Shown: piece after piece, positions 17,299 to 28,800 of the stretch
Position numbering within the stretch: position 1 is the first letter of the stretch
Layout of the letters: each line of letters opens with the position of its first letter
Notes under the pieces: generated by a model
The model's database searches: none
Told to the model about the DNA's origin: nothing
The model's input: only the letters and a program-made list of their open reading frames with translations
Translations under genes and position numbers: made by a program
DNA from: an uncultured Draconibacterium sp.
GTDB taxonomy: Bacteria > Bacteroidota > Bacteroidia > Bacteroidales > Prolixibacteraceae
Reading direction: 5' to 3'
NCBI RefSeq assembly: GCF_963676735.1
Contig: NZ_OY781464.1
Location: 2,079,001 to 2,143,000 of the forward strand
DNA length: 64,000 nucleotides

Positions 17299-18828
17299 TT
17301 ACCATTCAACAAATATCAATTCCTTTTTCCATGGAAGTTTTACAATGGAAATGTTCCAAGGTAATTTCTCCAATAATGCATCCTGAACTTTACGTTCAAC
17401 CGTGAGTTTATAATTTTGATCGAGTGTTGTTAATTTTCCCTGCCGTTGTACAAACAGCTGTCGCAAACCATTTGCCGAGGTGTTCTTAAGTGCTTTCCAG
17501 TTTTTTACCACAGCAAGCATCAATAAATCGGCTTCTTGCTTTTCCTCATACGACAAAAGATTTTTTGCACTAAGGGGCCGGTTTAAGGGTACGTTGCACA
17601 AGAATTTTTCGAAAATCATATCGGCTTCAAAAAAATTCCCCTTACCAGTTGCGCAATAATGCAAAGCTTGTACAGCGTGCATTTTAAACTTTTCCTGAAT
17701 GGAATCGTCGGGATTCAACCAACCATTATGTTCAAAAAAAGTTTTAATAAATGGATGAAAAAGGATCATACCGGCATTATCCACCAAACCATTGTAGTTA
17801 CTGGCTTCTTCAACCTCTGATCCTTTTTCTGATTCAAAGTTTACAAACGCTTCCCCTTTAATGGTTGGATTATTTTCAGGAAGCTTACTATCCATTTTAG
17901 CCCACTTTTCAATGCTATTGTGTTGACCTGGCTCCAATTTCGAAATACGCTGTTCTATTTTGTCTGAAAAAAGCAGGTTTATCAATCGTTTCGGAACAAT
18001 TTCTGTCATTTGTTTTTTTAGCCCAACCAAATCTTCCGAAATCTCATCTATGCCCAATGGGTTATGTTGTATTAAAATGGCCAAACACCGGAACCATAAT
18101 TCTTCACCTCCCTCGTGGCGAAACAACTGTAAAACAAATGCTTCTAAAAATACATGGCTGGTATTTTCAGGGATTTTCTTAAGAAAATTTCTGAGCTTTG
18201 TTGAAGACTTAATCAGTCCGAAAGATTGTAAAGTGTGTATGACCAACTCCGCGCCAAATTGTAGCACAAATCTTCTTGTAGCAATTTTATTCTGCTGAAA
18301 AGTTGATAAAAGTTTTTCTCTAAACTTATCCGATTTAATTACAATTTTCCAATTTTTCGTACTGACAAGGGTTTCGACCTGATTGCGTTGGGCATGCCAG
18401 GGCAGATTTCCTGTTAATAAAAAATATAATAAAACTTCCTGCTCATCAGCATCCGGATCAATCCTTTTTCCTTCGATACTTTTTTCATTTTTAGTGATGA
18501 AGCTTTCGGTTTGACCTTCGACATTAGCCATTTCCTGCTCAAAGTTTTTAGCATTTCTCAACTGCAATAACTTATTTTCCAGCTGCGCTTCAATGGCTTG
18601 CCGGATACTTTCCAGGTCAGTTGCTGTTTCAGCATGCACAGCAAGTTTCAGTTTCTCAAAACGAAAGGTCTGACCTAAATCGTATCTCTCAAATAGTCGT
18701 TCAATTGAGGGCAATACATCATCTTGTAAAAAACTACCGGAGTTGTTTTTTACCCAGTTGGCTTCCTGTTCTGAAGCTGTTTCCACCTCGACAAACACCC
18801 GACTGATTATGTGCCTGTTACCTGTCAA
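17299..18828 (-). CDS. eCIS tape measure protein (Afp14-like)
   Basis: A 509-residue protein of the contractile injection system tape measure family: N-terminal RVFVEVETASEQEA and LPSIERLFERYD region, and the family signature YFLLTGNLPWHA (about residues 130-142), plus MILFHPFIKTFFEHNGW. The tape measure sets tube and sheath length during assembly. There is no in-frame ATG at the expected position; the frame begins with TTG only 2 bases after the stop of the upstream PKD gene, so translation probably starts by coupling at this TTG. The next gene on the transcript is the cargo. Confidence 0.85.
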   Translation of the reverse strand: MTGNRHIISRVFVEVETASEQEANWVKNNSGSFLQDDVLPSIERLFERYDLGQTFRFEKLKLAVHAETATDLESIRQAIEAQLENKLLQLRNAKNFEQEMANVEGQTESFITKNEKSIEGKRIDPDADEQEVLLYFLLTGNLPWHAQRNQVETLVSTKNWKIVIKSDKFREKLLSTFQQNKIATRRFVLQFGAELVIHTLQSFGLIKSSTKLRNFLKKIPENTSHVFLEAFVLQLFRHEGGEELWFRCLAILIQHNPLGIDEISEDLVGLKKQMTEIVPKRLINLLFSDKIEQRISKLEPGQHNSIEKWAKMDSKLPENNPTIKGEAFVNFESEKGSEVEEASNYNGLVDNAGMILFHPFIKTFFEHNGWLNPDDSIQEKFKMHAVQALHYCATGKGNFFEADMIFEKFLCNVPLNRPLSAKNLLSYEEKQEADLLMLAVVKNWKALKNTSANGLRQLFVQRQGKLTTLDQNYKLTVERKVQDALLEKLPWNISIVKLPWKKELIFVEW

Positions 18829-18830
18829 TA

Positions 18831-21800
18831 TTAAATTAGTTTTTTATCGTAAAGTAGCTTTACATGAGTTAATAAAATGGCGGTTTTTTCCACTCTTTGC
18901 GCATAAGATTTCATGTACGACTTTGCGGCATCACTCAACATAAATTCGTGCTTCTGAAGTAGCTGTAACAGTTCTACTATTTGATTTAATAGCGGAGCAA
19001 TAACGGGTTCGTATTTTTTTAAGACTTCAACCGACTGGCATCCCAACACATTGTAAAACAATCGCAATTGATACTCAACAAGCTGAAGAAATTGTGCGGC
19101 AATTTCTTTTTGCTGCTGCATTTCGACCACCATCATAGCGGTATCGTTTAACAGATTGGCAAAAAAGGTCGTTAAACGCTCGTTTTCTTTTCCGGCCAGC
19201 CAGGCATCAACCGTATTTAAAACTCCCTGGTTATACAGCCGTGTTCCTCCGTAAATCCGTTGTGTTGCCACCAGGTATTTTGCAAGAATACTTCCATCTT
19301 CCAGGGTAATTTTCTGGAGTAATCGCTGATCTGTTAAAATTGCGGCTTTTGCTTCCTCAACACAAGTCGCTTCTGCGGGTTCTTCAATGTATTTGGTTTG
19401 GAAAGTTGTACGTGATGAAGCCGGTGGACAAACATCAGCACCATAGGCGGTTAAAGCAAGCTTCCAATCGGTAGGGCTGTTTGGTGTAAGCTCAATAATG
19501 ACCGGCTCGGTAGTGCTTTGCTTTTTAATGGTTCCGTTAATGCTCCATTCAAACTGCGAGGCGTTAGCGGACAAGTTATTTAACACAAGGTTGTTCTTGT
19601 CCTGAAGCGGTTTAAACGATGCTTTAGGTGCTTTATGTATTGTGACCTTGCAACCTGAGTTCTGTCCGTTCACCAAAAACTCAATGGTTCCTCCTGCCGA
19701 AGCTGCGGGAATAAAAACAAAGGTTCCGTTGGCATCACGTTCAACACCATCGCCCTGTATTTCTACTTTAGCATTTTCGGGTATTACTGTAAAAGGATAG
19801 GCCTGTTTATCGTTCTCGCAGAAATTGACCGGAGTAATTTCAATTGTTGGTTGAGTTTCAATAAACGTGATGTAATGTTTTACTGTTGACTTACAAACTT
19901 TATTGGCAGCAGTCACACTTAAGGTTACCGTTACTTTGTTTTTGTCGTTAACGGGCAGGCTGTATTTATGAGTAGGGCTTTTTTCAGTTGAATAGTTTCC
20001 ATCACCAAAATCCCAGTAAAAACTTGCGCCTTCCAAATCACCTCTCGGAACAAAAGTATGAACGGCTAATTCTGTTGGCTCTTCGGGCACGTCAAAATCA
20101 GCTTCAATTCCGCGGTAAACAGTAAGTTCTGCATCAGTAAGCTGACCGTTAACTGTAAATTTTAAAGGCCTCGCAATCATCTCTTCCGGGAAGCTTTCGG
20201 AAGAAACAAATAGCTTTTTGCCTTCAATTTGAATACCGGGAACCACAGGGCTAAGCTGCACTATCCCATCAACCGGTGAAACATCCAGAATTATGGGATC
20301 CTTATCGGATTGTAAACAATAATTATCGTCGCTAAGCCGCAGTTTTACCGGTGGTTTTTGTATAATGTAGTTTATCGGTGCACAATCAGAACAACACTGA
20401 TAAGGCAAGGCAAAATCGGCCACCACCGTATTATTTGGCACTTTGGATACCGGTATAAATTTTTCGAGCGTTTCAATACGCTCAAGATTCGTCCTGTAGT
20501 TCTCGTATTTTAACATTCCGGTGGTAGCTTTCAACAACGATGTTCTATCGTTAAACGACAATTTCTCGATGTTTAGAATATCACTGGCAACTGTTTTTTT
20601 AAGCATTGCTGAAAAGTCTGCTTTCGTATCTACTGCGCTTAATTTATCACCAAGTGAAACGTTATCTGTTTTTTCGGCGTTCTTGTACACAATTACAAAA
20701 GTACCTCCGGGTTCCACTCCTGCTTTATGCTCCAATCCGGGATGTTGCTCTATAAATTTTGACAATTGCTTTTGCAGCAGTATTTGCTCCTTGCGCTTGT
20801 TTACCTCGGCAAGTAATACTTCCAATTTTTTTCCGGAACAGCAAACAGCCGACAACTGATTGATTAACAAACCGGTAAAAGCGCGCAATTGCGTTGACAA
20901 TTGCGTTGAGTTATAACTGGCTTTTAACTTTTGAACCAGCTTGCACAGTTGCGATAATGAAAGCTTATAATCAGTTAATTTATCCGTATCTACTTCGTTA
21001 ATCGCTAAAGGCATGCGCTGCGAAAGCACATAACTACCAGCCATTAATTCCACCGATTTGTTTACCACAAATTCTTTTAATTCAGGATCTGCATTCCAGG
21101 CATCGGTATTTACTTTTTCCTGCAAAGCATTACCGGCAGTAGCTACAATATCGTTCACCGATCCTCCAATGTTTGCTTCTATGGCTATTTTCATGGCCTC
21201 GCCAATGGTATTTTCGGCAGTTACCAGGTTATCGGTTACGGCACTGGCCCTATTTTTTGTTTTCAGTGAATAGACCAATGCTCGATTATAAACCGAATAA
21301 TCTGCCTCGCTTAACTTTTCTTTTAACAACTCGGTGCGCGAGGTTAGTGTTGCGCCTATCATTGCATCTTTTTTTAGCGACAGTTCCGGTTCTTTGATAT
21401 TTGTTCCCGGAACCTCGGTACTAAACCCTGAAAAGAAATCGCTTACCTGAGCCAAAACACAATCCTGCTCTGCCCGCCATGCTTTTAACATTACAGACAA
21501 ATCTTCAAATTCGCAGGAATAATCTTCCAAATCGATGTTGCTGGTGTTTATATTTACCGACAGGGCTTTCACATCAAAACCAAGCCCATATTTCAATTTT
21601 AGTTCCTCCAATTCCTCTAATACATCACGATAATCTTTTCCCTGGTGGCCTTCAATACGCAGAAAATCGTGTTGCGAACTTGTATATGCCAATGGTTCTA
21701 TTATATGTGAAAGCTTAGAATATGTTGTTGCATGATAGCTAAGATTCTCCTCCTCTGAAAAGTTGTTTGTTTGCTCATAATTCCATGCTTTTAAAAATGC

Positions 21801-23051
21801 CCTGTCAACTTTATAATAGAAAGGAATACTTTGTTTACCAGGCACATTTTTTTGTGATGGTGTAATTTTTAGTTCTCCTTTTGCAGGGCTGTAATTTGTA
21901 ATAAGCAACAGTAGGCGTGCATACAAGCTTTTGGCTTTTTCCATTTCGGTAGCCCATACTCCCAATGCGGGCGATGGATAAAAACGATGTCTGAAGTTTT
22001 TGAGATCTGTATTAACTTCGGAAAGTTTGCCAAGTAATAAATGTTTTGGAAAGGCCTCAATATCAGGAATACATACTTCATTCAGTTTTAACAAACAAGT
22101 TTTAAGCTCGTTATAATTATCCGTTAAATCCTTTAAAAAATCGTAACGGTACTGAATATCAAAAGGAACCAGATACGGACTAAATGCAAAATGAGATTTG
22201 AGCTGCGCAATTAACTGACTGATTCTTACGCTTCCACCATCCAAAATTACACCAAAACTATTTTGAATTTTAGTTATTCCAATGCAAAGATTATCAACGA
22301 GCCCGTCGCTTTTAACCGCATCGTAATAGGCACGTTTCAATTCGTCGTATTTAGTTGAATTAACTTCGTTTAGCACCACTTTTCGCACTGCCAGTGCTGG
22401 CAAATCGAGATAAGCCTTTGTGTTGTTGTGCCCGGCATAAATTGAATCGTTATTGGCCAGGTACTGTGCATCGTTTTCGTTCAGTAATAAAACGCGTAAA
22501 CGGTTTACTTGCTCAATGCCCTGGCTATCGCAATCAATGGCCGTGCATAAATCACCTTTGAGCGCGTACGATTCAAGGTACAGCAATACAACCATTTCTT
22601 TCAAATTACTAAAACTGCTAAGCTTTGTGCTGCCTTCAACAGCTGTTGGAAAGAGCTCGTACAAATCAATTTTTTTAGAAGACAATCTGCCAATACCAAC
22701 CAAGCGTTTAAAGGGGTCGTAACTGGCTGCATCGTCTTTAAATTTCCGGAAATAGGCAAAGGGAAGTGCAGTAGTCGCCAGTTGCTTTTTCAAGGATCCC
22801 TTGCGGTTTATTTTTAACGCAATAAGATCCCCATCGGTTGTTACCCCAACACCCGGTGCTATATAAATTTTACCGCTTTTAAAAGCAAGTTTGAAACCAC
22901 AGGCTATGCCAACGCCACTCAGCAAAATACGTGAGAGCCGGTCCTGGTCATCAAAATAATTAATAAACTCGTTTAACTGCTCGTTGGTTAAAACCTGGTT
23001 TTCAACAAAAGTGTGATACTTGGTGGTAATCTCGTTTAATTTTGCTTTCAT
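18831..23051 (-). CDS. Giant PKD-domain protein of the eCIS baseplate or fibre
   Basis: At 1406 residues this is the largest protein of the operon. The N terminus (about 1-75; FVENQVLTNEQLNEFINYFDD and LLSGVGIACGFKL) is a module I recognise in Bacteroidota eCIS loci beside baseplate genes. The middle is long and helical (about 300-850) with a CCSDC cluster near 885. A PKD domain with the typical YWDFGDG motif lies at about 985-1070, followed by two more Ig-like stretches and a C-terminal helical domain of about 180 residues. No signal peptide, as expected for an assembled particle component. PKD domains bind glycans or act as spacers in surface proteins, so this may be the receptor-binding or baseplate-peripheral protein that takes the place of an Afp13-type fibre; this is inference. 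Sits between the Afp12-like and tape-measure genes. Confidence 0.7.
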   Translation of the reverse strand: MKAKLNEITTKYHTFVENQVLTNEQLNEFINYFDDQDRLSRILLSGVGIACGFKLAFKSGKIYIAPGVGVTTDGDLIALKINRKGSLKKQLATTALPFAYFRKFKDDAASYDPFKRLVGIGRLSSKKIDLYELFPTAVEGSTKLSSFSNLKEMVVLLYLESYALKGDLCTAIDCDSQGIEQVNRLRVLLLNENDAQYLANNDSIYAGHNNTKAYLDLPALAVRKVVLNEVNSTKYDELKRAYYDAVKSDGLVDNLCIGITKIQNSFGVILDGGSVRISQLIAQLKSHFAFSPYLVPFDIQYRYDFLKDLTDNYNELKTCLLKLNEVCIPDIEAFPKHLLLGKLSEVNTDLKNFRHRFYPSPALGVWATEMEKAKSLYARLLLLITNYSPAKGELKITPSQKNVPGKQSIPFYYKVDRAFLKAWNYEQTNNFSEEENLSYHATTYSKLSHIIEPLAYTSSQHDFLRIEGHQGKDYRDVLEELEELKLKYGLGFDVKALSVNINTSNIDLEDYSCEFEDLSVMLKAWRAEQDCVLAQVSDFFSGFSTEVPGTNIKEPELSLKKDAMIGATLTSRTELLKEKLSEADYSVYNRALVYSLKTKNRASAVTDNLVTAENTIGEAMKIAIEANIGGSVNDIVATAGNALQEKVNTDAWNADPELKEFVVNKSVELMAGSYVLSQRMPLAINEVDTDKLTDYKLSLSQLCKLVQKLKASYNSTQLSTQLRAFTGLLINQLSAVCCSGKKLEVLLAEVNKRKEQILLQKQLSKFIEQHPGLEHKAGVEPGGTFVIVYKNAEKTDNVSLGDKLSAVDTKADFSAMLKKTVASDILNIEKLSFNDRTSLLKATTGMLKYENYRTNLERIETLEKFIPVSKVPNNTVVADFALPYQCCSDCAPINYIIQKPPVKLRLSDDNYCLQSDKDPIILDVSPVDGIVQLSPVVPGIQIEGKKLFVSSESFPEEMIARPLKFTVNGQLTDAELTVYRGIEADFDVPEEPTELAVHTFVPRGDLEGASFYWDFGDGNYSTEKSPTHKYSLPVNDKNKVTVTLSVTAANKVCKSTVKHYITFIETQPTIEITPVNFCENDKQAYPFTVIPENAKVEIQGDGVERDANGTFVFIPAASAGGTIEFLVNGQNSGCKVTIHKAPKASFKPLQDKNNLVLNNLSANASQFEWSINGTIKKQSTTEPVIIELTPNSPTDWKLALTAYGADVCPPASSRTTFQTKYIEEPAEATCVEEAKAAILTDQRLLQKITLEDGSILAKYLVATQRIYGGTRLYNQGVLNTVDAWLAGKENERLTTFFANLLNDTAMMVVEMQQQKEIAAQFLQLVEYQLRLFYNVLGCQSVEVLKKYEPVIAPLLNQIVELLQLLQKHEFMLSDAAKSYMKSYAQRVEKTAILLTHVKLLYDKKLI

Positions 23052-23062
23052 TTTATCCGTAT

Positions 23063-25819
23063 TTAAAGGTTTCCGATATTTGTACGGCCTAAAACAATTC
23101 TTCCGCCTGTTTTATCTTCTTCTTCATCGCAATCAATCAGCCTTCCGGCCGGATAAATTGTTGTTAATTCACTTATTACTTTTATAAGTTCGTGAAGGCT
23201 CAGTTTATCTTGTGCCTGGTTTAAGTTTGTTTTTTTAAGCAAGAATGTTTTCCAGGCGTTTTCCAACTTCAACATATCATTATCTTCCTCTTTTACTTTG
23301 TCTTTCCGGTTACCAATCCAACAAATACGTGCAAGCACATGGGCCGGTAGTTCGCGTCGAATTTGTTCTTCCATAAAGTTTCTGAAATCGACATTGGCAA
23401 ACCGGTAGGTCCAACCTGGCAGCACCACGGTTACGCGGTACGAATATGGATCGATAGGCATACAGTCTTCATCTTTTTTGAAACAAATTGGCATAAACTG
23501 CTTTGTTAAACCGTGCAGACTGGTTACGTCGGGCCTGAGCAGAATATGTTCGATAATAAACATACCCTCTTCAGCAAAATCCTTACTTAAAAATCGTTGA
23601 ATATCAAGCATGGCTTCTTTTAAATCCGGGGGCGAGTTGTAGTAAATAAATTGCCGGGCAATAATTCTATCGGTACTCTCGGGGTTAGCATTCAGATTAA
23701 TAATATTAAATGAATATTTTCCCTGGTCGGACAATTGTACTTCAAAATTTCCAATTACCAACTGGTCAGTCAGCTCTTTTTCAAAACCTGCAATTATTTC
23801 TTCCGGAGTTGTTTCAAGAATTTTAACTACCGCTTGGTAAAGTTCTTCCTCGGCATAGCGGGGTGCCGGGTAATCTTCGGTAGCCGACAGAATATGAATG
23901 CCATTTTGATTATTAATATGCCAACGGAATACATCTTTACCATCGACATTGGTCAATTCATAAATCTCAACATAGGATTCTGACAAGTTTCTTCTGGAAA
24001 AATCTTTAATTCCGCATAAACGAGCCACTCTTTTTTGCAGGCCCGAAACATTGTGGGTATCCCATAAATGTTCGGGTGACTGGTGGTAGTAATTAAAAGC
24101 ACTTCCGCGCCAGTTACTAATTCCTTTGTTCAAAATCTGGTTGCCATTTGCTTTTTCGCCATATTCCAATAAAAAATTTTGTTTGGCGTTTACCACAGCT
24201 CTATCGGCATAACTGCCATAAAGTTGTTTCATTAAAAAAGCATAATCGGTAAATTTTTCGGCAAAACGCCCAAGCAGATGGTCGAGAATTTGATTTTTAC
24301 GGTTGATATTATCATCAAGCCCAGCTAAAATCTTTCTTGTCAATTCTTCGTCGTTTGCAGGGTAATCATTTACCAGGTCTGAGAAATCAAGAACATCGGT
24401 AACTACCTGAGTGAAATAGGTAGTTGCCAGGCTATTATCAACTGCTAACAAATTCTTTACCTGATTTAAGTGAGCAAAATAGCTTGCCAATACCTGGTCA
24501 AAAAATAAAAGGTAGCCCTGCAGCTGTTTTGCCTGCACCTTTCGTTTAACCGTTGCTTGCGAAGTAAGTCCAGATTCACCAATTCCGTATACCTCTGGAA
24601 AATGGTTCTGGATACTTGTTGTTTTTTTTACATCGGTAAAAGTTCCGGTTGGTATTTTTAAATGTCTATCTGCTTTAGCGGCCTGATTCGCTTCAAGCTT
24701 AGCGGCACGAATTTCCTGCCGGAATTTTCTTACCAAAAGGCTGTTTACATTCAGTGGCAACACACCTTTTTTATAGCTAAAAGCGCTATCAGCGCAAAGT
24801 TTTGGCTTTTTGCCCTGCTCAACACAAATCAACCATTCATTATTTTCATCTGACGCATTTTTGCAATCTTTTATACTAATTTCATGAATTACTTTTACAC
24901 CGTCAATGGCCATAATCAATTGCATAATATCAGATAGCCGTACCTGTTCGCGCAACTTTGCATTTTCCAGTTCCACTGTATCAATAAATCCGTTTTGCAA
25001 TAGCGGGCCTTCAAAAATTTGCTCAGTACCGTAGCCTTTATTCAGCATTTGCTGTAAGGAATAATAGGTAATGTCCGGCGAAAAATAATTGTCTATAGCT
25101 TCCAGCACCCGGGCATGTACCATTTCTTCGTTAGCATCAGGCTCAACCTCAATGTTTGCACAAACCGCTATGGCATGGGTTTGCACTTCTTCAATTTTTA
25201 CCAGGTCCTCACAAAGGTTTCGGTTGCGATGATAAATCGCAAAAATTTCATTTTTTATGCGTTCAATTTCACCCTTTTTATCACCTGTGCCAGGAAATTT
25301 ATCCTCATTGGGTTCATCAAAATCAACAATAAGTTTATAGAGTCCATTCAGCATAAAGCTGGTTTTATCATCCGCGTCAATGGCATCAAAATCACCTTCA
25401 TCATACGAAAGTTGTTTGTGTTTTAAATTGGCAAAAACGGTTTTATTAAAAGGCTGCAACCAACAGTTTTTAACACCGTCAATATCGATAAAAAGTTTAC
25501 GATAATCGGCTTCTGTTACTGGTTTGGAAGGTAATATTTCAGTGGCATCAAAAAACTGTTCTTTTAACGAGGTAGTTTGATCTGCCGGGGCAAGCAAGTT
25601 CTCAAGCGGCATTGATATTCGGGCACCAAGGTCGGTAATGGCGTAGCAAAGCAACTCTAAAATTGTAATTCCGGGGTCGTGCGAATTATAATCTGTCCAG
25701 ACGTTTCCGGCCAGTTGTTCAATATATTCTTGTCCTCGTTGGCGCAACCAATGATAATCCAAATCATTTTCGGTTGATACGTTTTTTGGAATGGTAATAT
25801 GCTTGTCTATTTCTGACAT
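23063..25819 (-). CDS. eCIS baseplate wedge protein (Afp12-like)
   Basis: A 918-residue baseplate component. The N-terminal segment LDYHWLRQRGQEYIEQLAG followed by WTDYNSHDPGITILELLCYA is the family hallmark shared by Afp12-type proteins and resembles the start of phage gp6/J wedge proteins. It is the second of two large baseplate genes; its start overlaps the end of the Afp11-like gene by 13 bases, which indicates translational coupling. Expected to form the wedge ring with the Afp11-like protein and anchor the sheath to the spike. No membrane segments or signal peptide. Confidence 0.85.
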   Translation of the reverse strand: MSEIDKHITIPKNVSTENDLDYHWLRQRGQEYIEQLAGNVWTDYNSHDPGITILELLCYAITDLGARISMPLENLLAPADQTTSLKEQFFDATEILPSKPVTEADYRKLFIDIDGVKNCWLQPFNKTVFANLKHKQLSYDEGDFDAIDADDKTSFMLNGLYKLIVDFDEPNEDKFPGTGDKKGEIERIKNEIFAIYHRNRNLCEDLVKIEEVQTHAIAVCANIEVEPDANEEMVHARVLEAIDNYFSPDITYYSLQQMLNKGYGTEQIFEGPLLQNGFIDTVELENAKLREQVRLSDIMQLIMAIDGVKVIHEISIKDCKNASDENNEWLICVEQGKKPKLCADSAFSYKKGVLPLNVNSLLVRKFRQEIRAAKLEANQAAKADRHLKIPTGTFTDVKKTTSIQNHFPEVYGIGESGLTSQATVKRKVQAKQLQGYLLFFDQVLASYFAHLNQVKNLLAVDNSLATTYFTQVVTDVLDFSDLVNDYPANDEELTRKILAGLDDNINRKNQILDHLLGRFAEKFTDYAFLMKQLYGSYADRAVVNAKQNFLLEYGEKANGNQILNKGISNWRGSAFNYYHQSPEHLWDTHNVSGLQKRVARLCGIKDFSRRNLSESYVEIYELTNVDGKDVFRWHINNQNGIHILSATEDYPAPRYAEEELYQAVVKILETTPEEIIAGFEKELTDQLVIGNFEVQLSDQGKYSFNIINLNANPESTDRIIARQFIYYNSPPDLKEAMLDIQRFLSKDFAEEGMFIIEHILLRPDVTSLHGLTKQFMPICFKKDEDCMPIDPYSYRVTVVLPGWTYRFANVDFRNFMEEQIRRELPAHVLARICWIGNRKDKVKEEDNDMLKLENAWKTFLLKKTNLNQAQDKLSLHELIKVISELTTIYPAGRLIDCDEEEDKTGGRIVLGRTNIGNL

Positions 25820-28800
25820 GTTTCGGCAGGTTTAATTGTTAGATTACTACAGGTATCTTCGGCAGTATCAACCTGGTGCTCTTTTGACGAGACCAGAATG
25901 GACATCGGGTGTGCAGGTACTGCATTAACAACTTCCTTTTCAGGCAAATCATCCATCTTTTGCCACAATTTAAGGTGAGTTACAAAATCAATATATGATA
26001 GATTTTCAATGAAATTAACCACTATACTTTTGTGCAAGGTTTGCCCAAAACGCAATTCGCCGCCCGAATCGAATGCCCAGGGTGAAAGCAAAGCAGTAAG
26101 ATCGTTTTTCAGTTTGTTTTTATAAAAACTTTCATCAAAACCTTCATTAAATTTCACTTTTACGTCTATTCTAACTTCTTCGTAATTAGGATTTACAACC
26201 TGCACATTAACCAAAGGTGCACTAAGTTGCGCAATATACTGTCGAATTTCGTTAAGCAGCGCCCGGCTTACACGTGGTTGATAAATATCAAACACATTTC
26301 TATTTACGATATCAGGCACTACCACCAGGCATACGTTACCCGGCTTCAGGTATTTAACTAACTGAACTCCATTTTCTACTCCGGTGTAAGTATGGCTTAA
26401 ACACTTTACTTTATGAATTTGAGGAAATTGTTGTAGTACCAGGTGCTCGTAATCCCAAATGGTAATGGCTCTGTTTTTGTGCCTAAGCCGCTCGCTCACC
26501 CGTTGGTAATAGCTTGCATCAGTTTCGTGGGCTGTACCTCCAAACGAGTTAAATGGCTGATTTACTGATTTAACACGGGCATTACGTTTAATTAATTTTG
26601 AAATTGTACCGGCTTCCAATCCATTTTGTAAATGCGACAACTCGTTGTTATTATCCGTAAAAGCAGCTTCGCAAGCCTGGGCATAAACTCCAATTACCTT
26701 TGCAACAGCATTATACGATTTATGAATTCGAGCTCTAATCCAGCTAAACCCTACGGGTAAAAGAGTGTTTTTTTCGCTCGTTTCATTTGGCAAAATAAAT
26801 TTTAAGATACCCGATTTAAGCAAATTATCGGTGTTGTTGCTTATAATATTGTTTGTTGATAAAGCTTTCCATTCGTTGTTACTAAGTACCCACCACTCTA
26901 CCTTTTGATTTCCCTCAAAAGAATCAGCCAGTGGGTCTTCACTTCCTTCCAAAACCTGAAAAAGCAGCGAAATGGTTTGTCCGGCCTTGGCATTTTCAAG
27001 ACCGATATACATTTCACCTCCCATACACAGAACGGGCATTAGTTGAATTTTTACGGCATCCTCTCGGTTTATAAAATCATTCTTCAACTTTGCCGTTATC
27101 GATTCTGTTTTTTGACCAAATGGATATTCATGAAAAAGTGTTATTTCATTTCTGGAGTAATAATTTTTATTTGAAAGTTCGACAACAGTTTTTGCTGACG
27201 CACTGTAATCCAGCGTAATAGCTTCAACAAAAGGCGTATAAGGCTCGTTCGGAATAAGCGCATTCTCTTCCTCGCTGCTCATGGCCAATGCATAAATGCG
27301 GGGGTACATGTTATGCCAAAAATGTTCGTTAAGCGAAAGCCTTAACGGGCCTGATTTTTGTTGATCAGTTGAAGGATTTTCTACTTCCAGATTAAGATAA
27401 AATAAACCGTCGCTTTGCTTATTAAAAAGCGTAATTCCATCTTTTACGGCCAACCAGTCTTCACGTTCTTTAAGTTCAACCCTACTTGTAAAATACGCAT
27501 CGTTTTCCACAATCAGGTTTGAGGGGTCGGTATTAATTTTCCAGTTAAAAGTAGCATCCGCATTTAACATCAATTGCTCAATGGTTTTATCATCAAGCGT
27601 GGTGCGCTTTTTTTCAAGTATTTCTTTGGCTGTGTAGGCGCGAGTTTTAGTCGTAACTTTTAAAGTCCCATCAAAAACGAGGTACTTTCCAATTCCATTC
27701 AGGTAGTCGTTTGCCGAAATCTGATTAGCAAAATCATTCCGATAAGCATAATACCAGGTTTTAAAGTCATCAGGGGTATTTTTCCATTCGATATTTAATT
27801 GCAGTTTTTCCCAGTTTTTTTGATAAACCTCAGGGCAATCAATATAAAACTTCGATTTTTTTACCGGCTGTGTACCAAATGGATAAAAAGGTTTATCGGA
27901 TAATAAACTACCAATATCGTTTGATAGCTTAAGCTTACGGAATGCGCGCACATAAACACCGACAGAAAATTCGGTTAGCTCAGCAGATAATAATTTGCGG
28001 TATAGCCGATGTGCTTCTGAATTTTCGGTTTTTAACAACACACGGCATACCGGGTTTGCGCCTTCAAAATTTTCGCCATGTACTGCGCTATCATAGGCCA
28101 CAATGGCATTTTCTTCTTTTGGGATGCGAAATGCCAATTTTAGATGTTTCCTGTCTGTGTTTAATTCTGACGAATAAATTTGAATATCATTAGCATCGAA
28201 AATCGTTTCCATTGGTTGAAAAGGGCCAAGCCACCCTTTTTCACCTGACAGAAAAATTTCAATATTGTTTTCAATTTCGCTAAAAACAATAGTACTTTCT
28301 AATGCCCGGGCAAAAGTCATGCTTAACTGCACATTACGTTCTCCTTCCTGTAATTCAAAAATGTTTCCGGAAAAGGCAAAACCTATTCTTGCATCGGGCA
28401 ACTCGGGATATTCCCTCAAATCGGCTTTATTGCTTAATGGTGGTGTTTCGTAATAACCAAAAGGCCACCACTTTATATCCTCATTTTCGAATTTGGCTCC
28501 CTGTCCATCATAAGAATTGGCAACACCGGCTGCTTTTATTTTTTCGTTCTCATGGTCGTTATAAACACTTTTAATGTGTGCTATTTTCACCTGGTTTGCA
28601 ATAAAATCGGTGGTGGTTTTATAAACGCGCTTATTTCCGTTAGGGGCCTTTCCTCCATCCAGGAGTGTACCGGGTTTAAGCTGTTCCTCAACAGCATTTT
28701 TAGCTAATTCAAAAAGCAAATACACCTTGTCTGGCTCTGCCTTCTTTTTCTGAATTTGAAGAATTTGTTGATAGTAAAAATCGAGATGACGCTTTGTAAG

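Noticed and set aside
25807..25819. Frameshift between the two large baseplate genes
   Set aside because: The 13-base overlap joins two complete family members, each with its own normal start or end; translational coupling is simpler.
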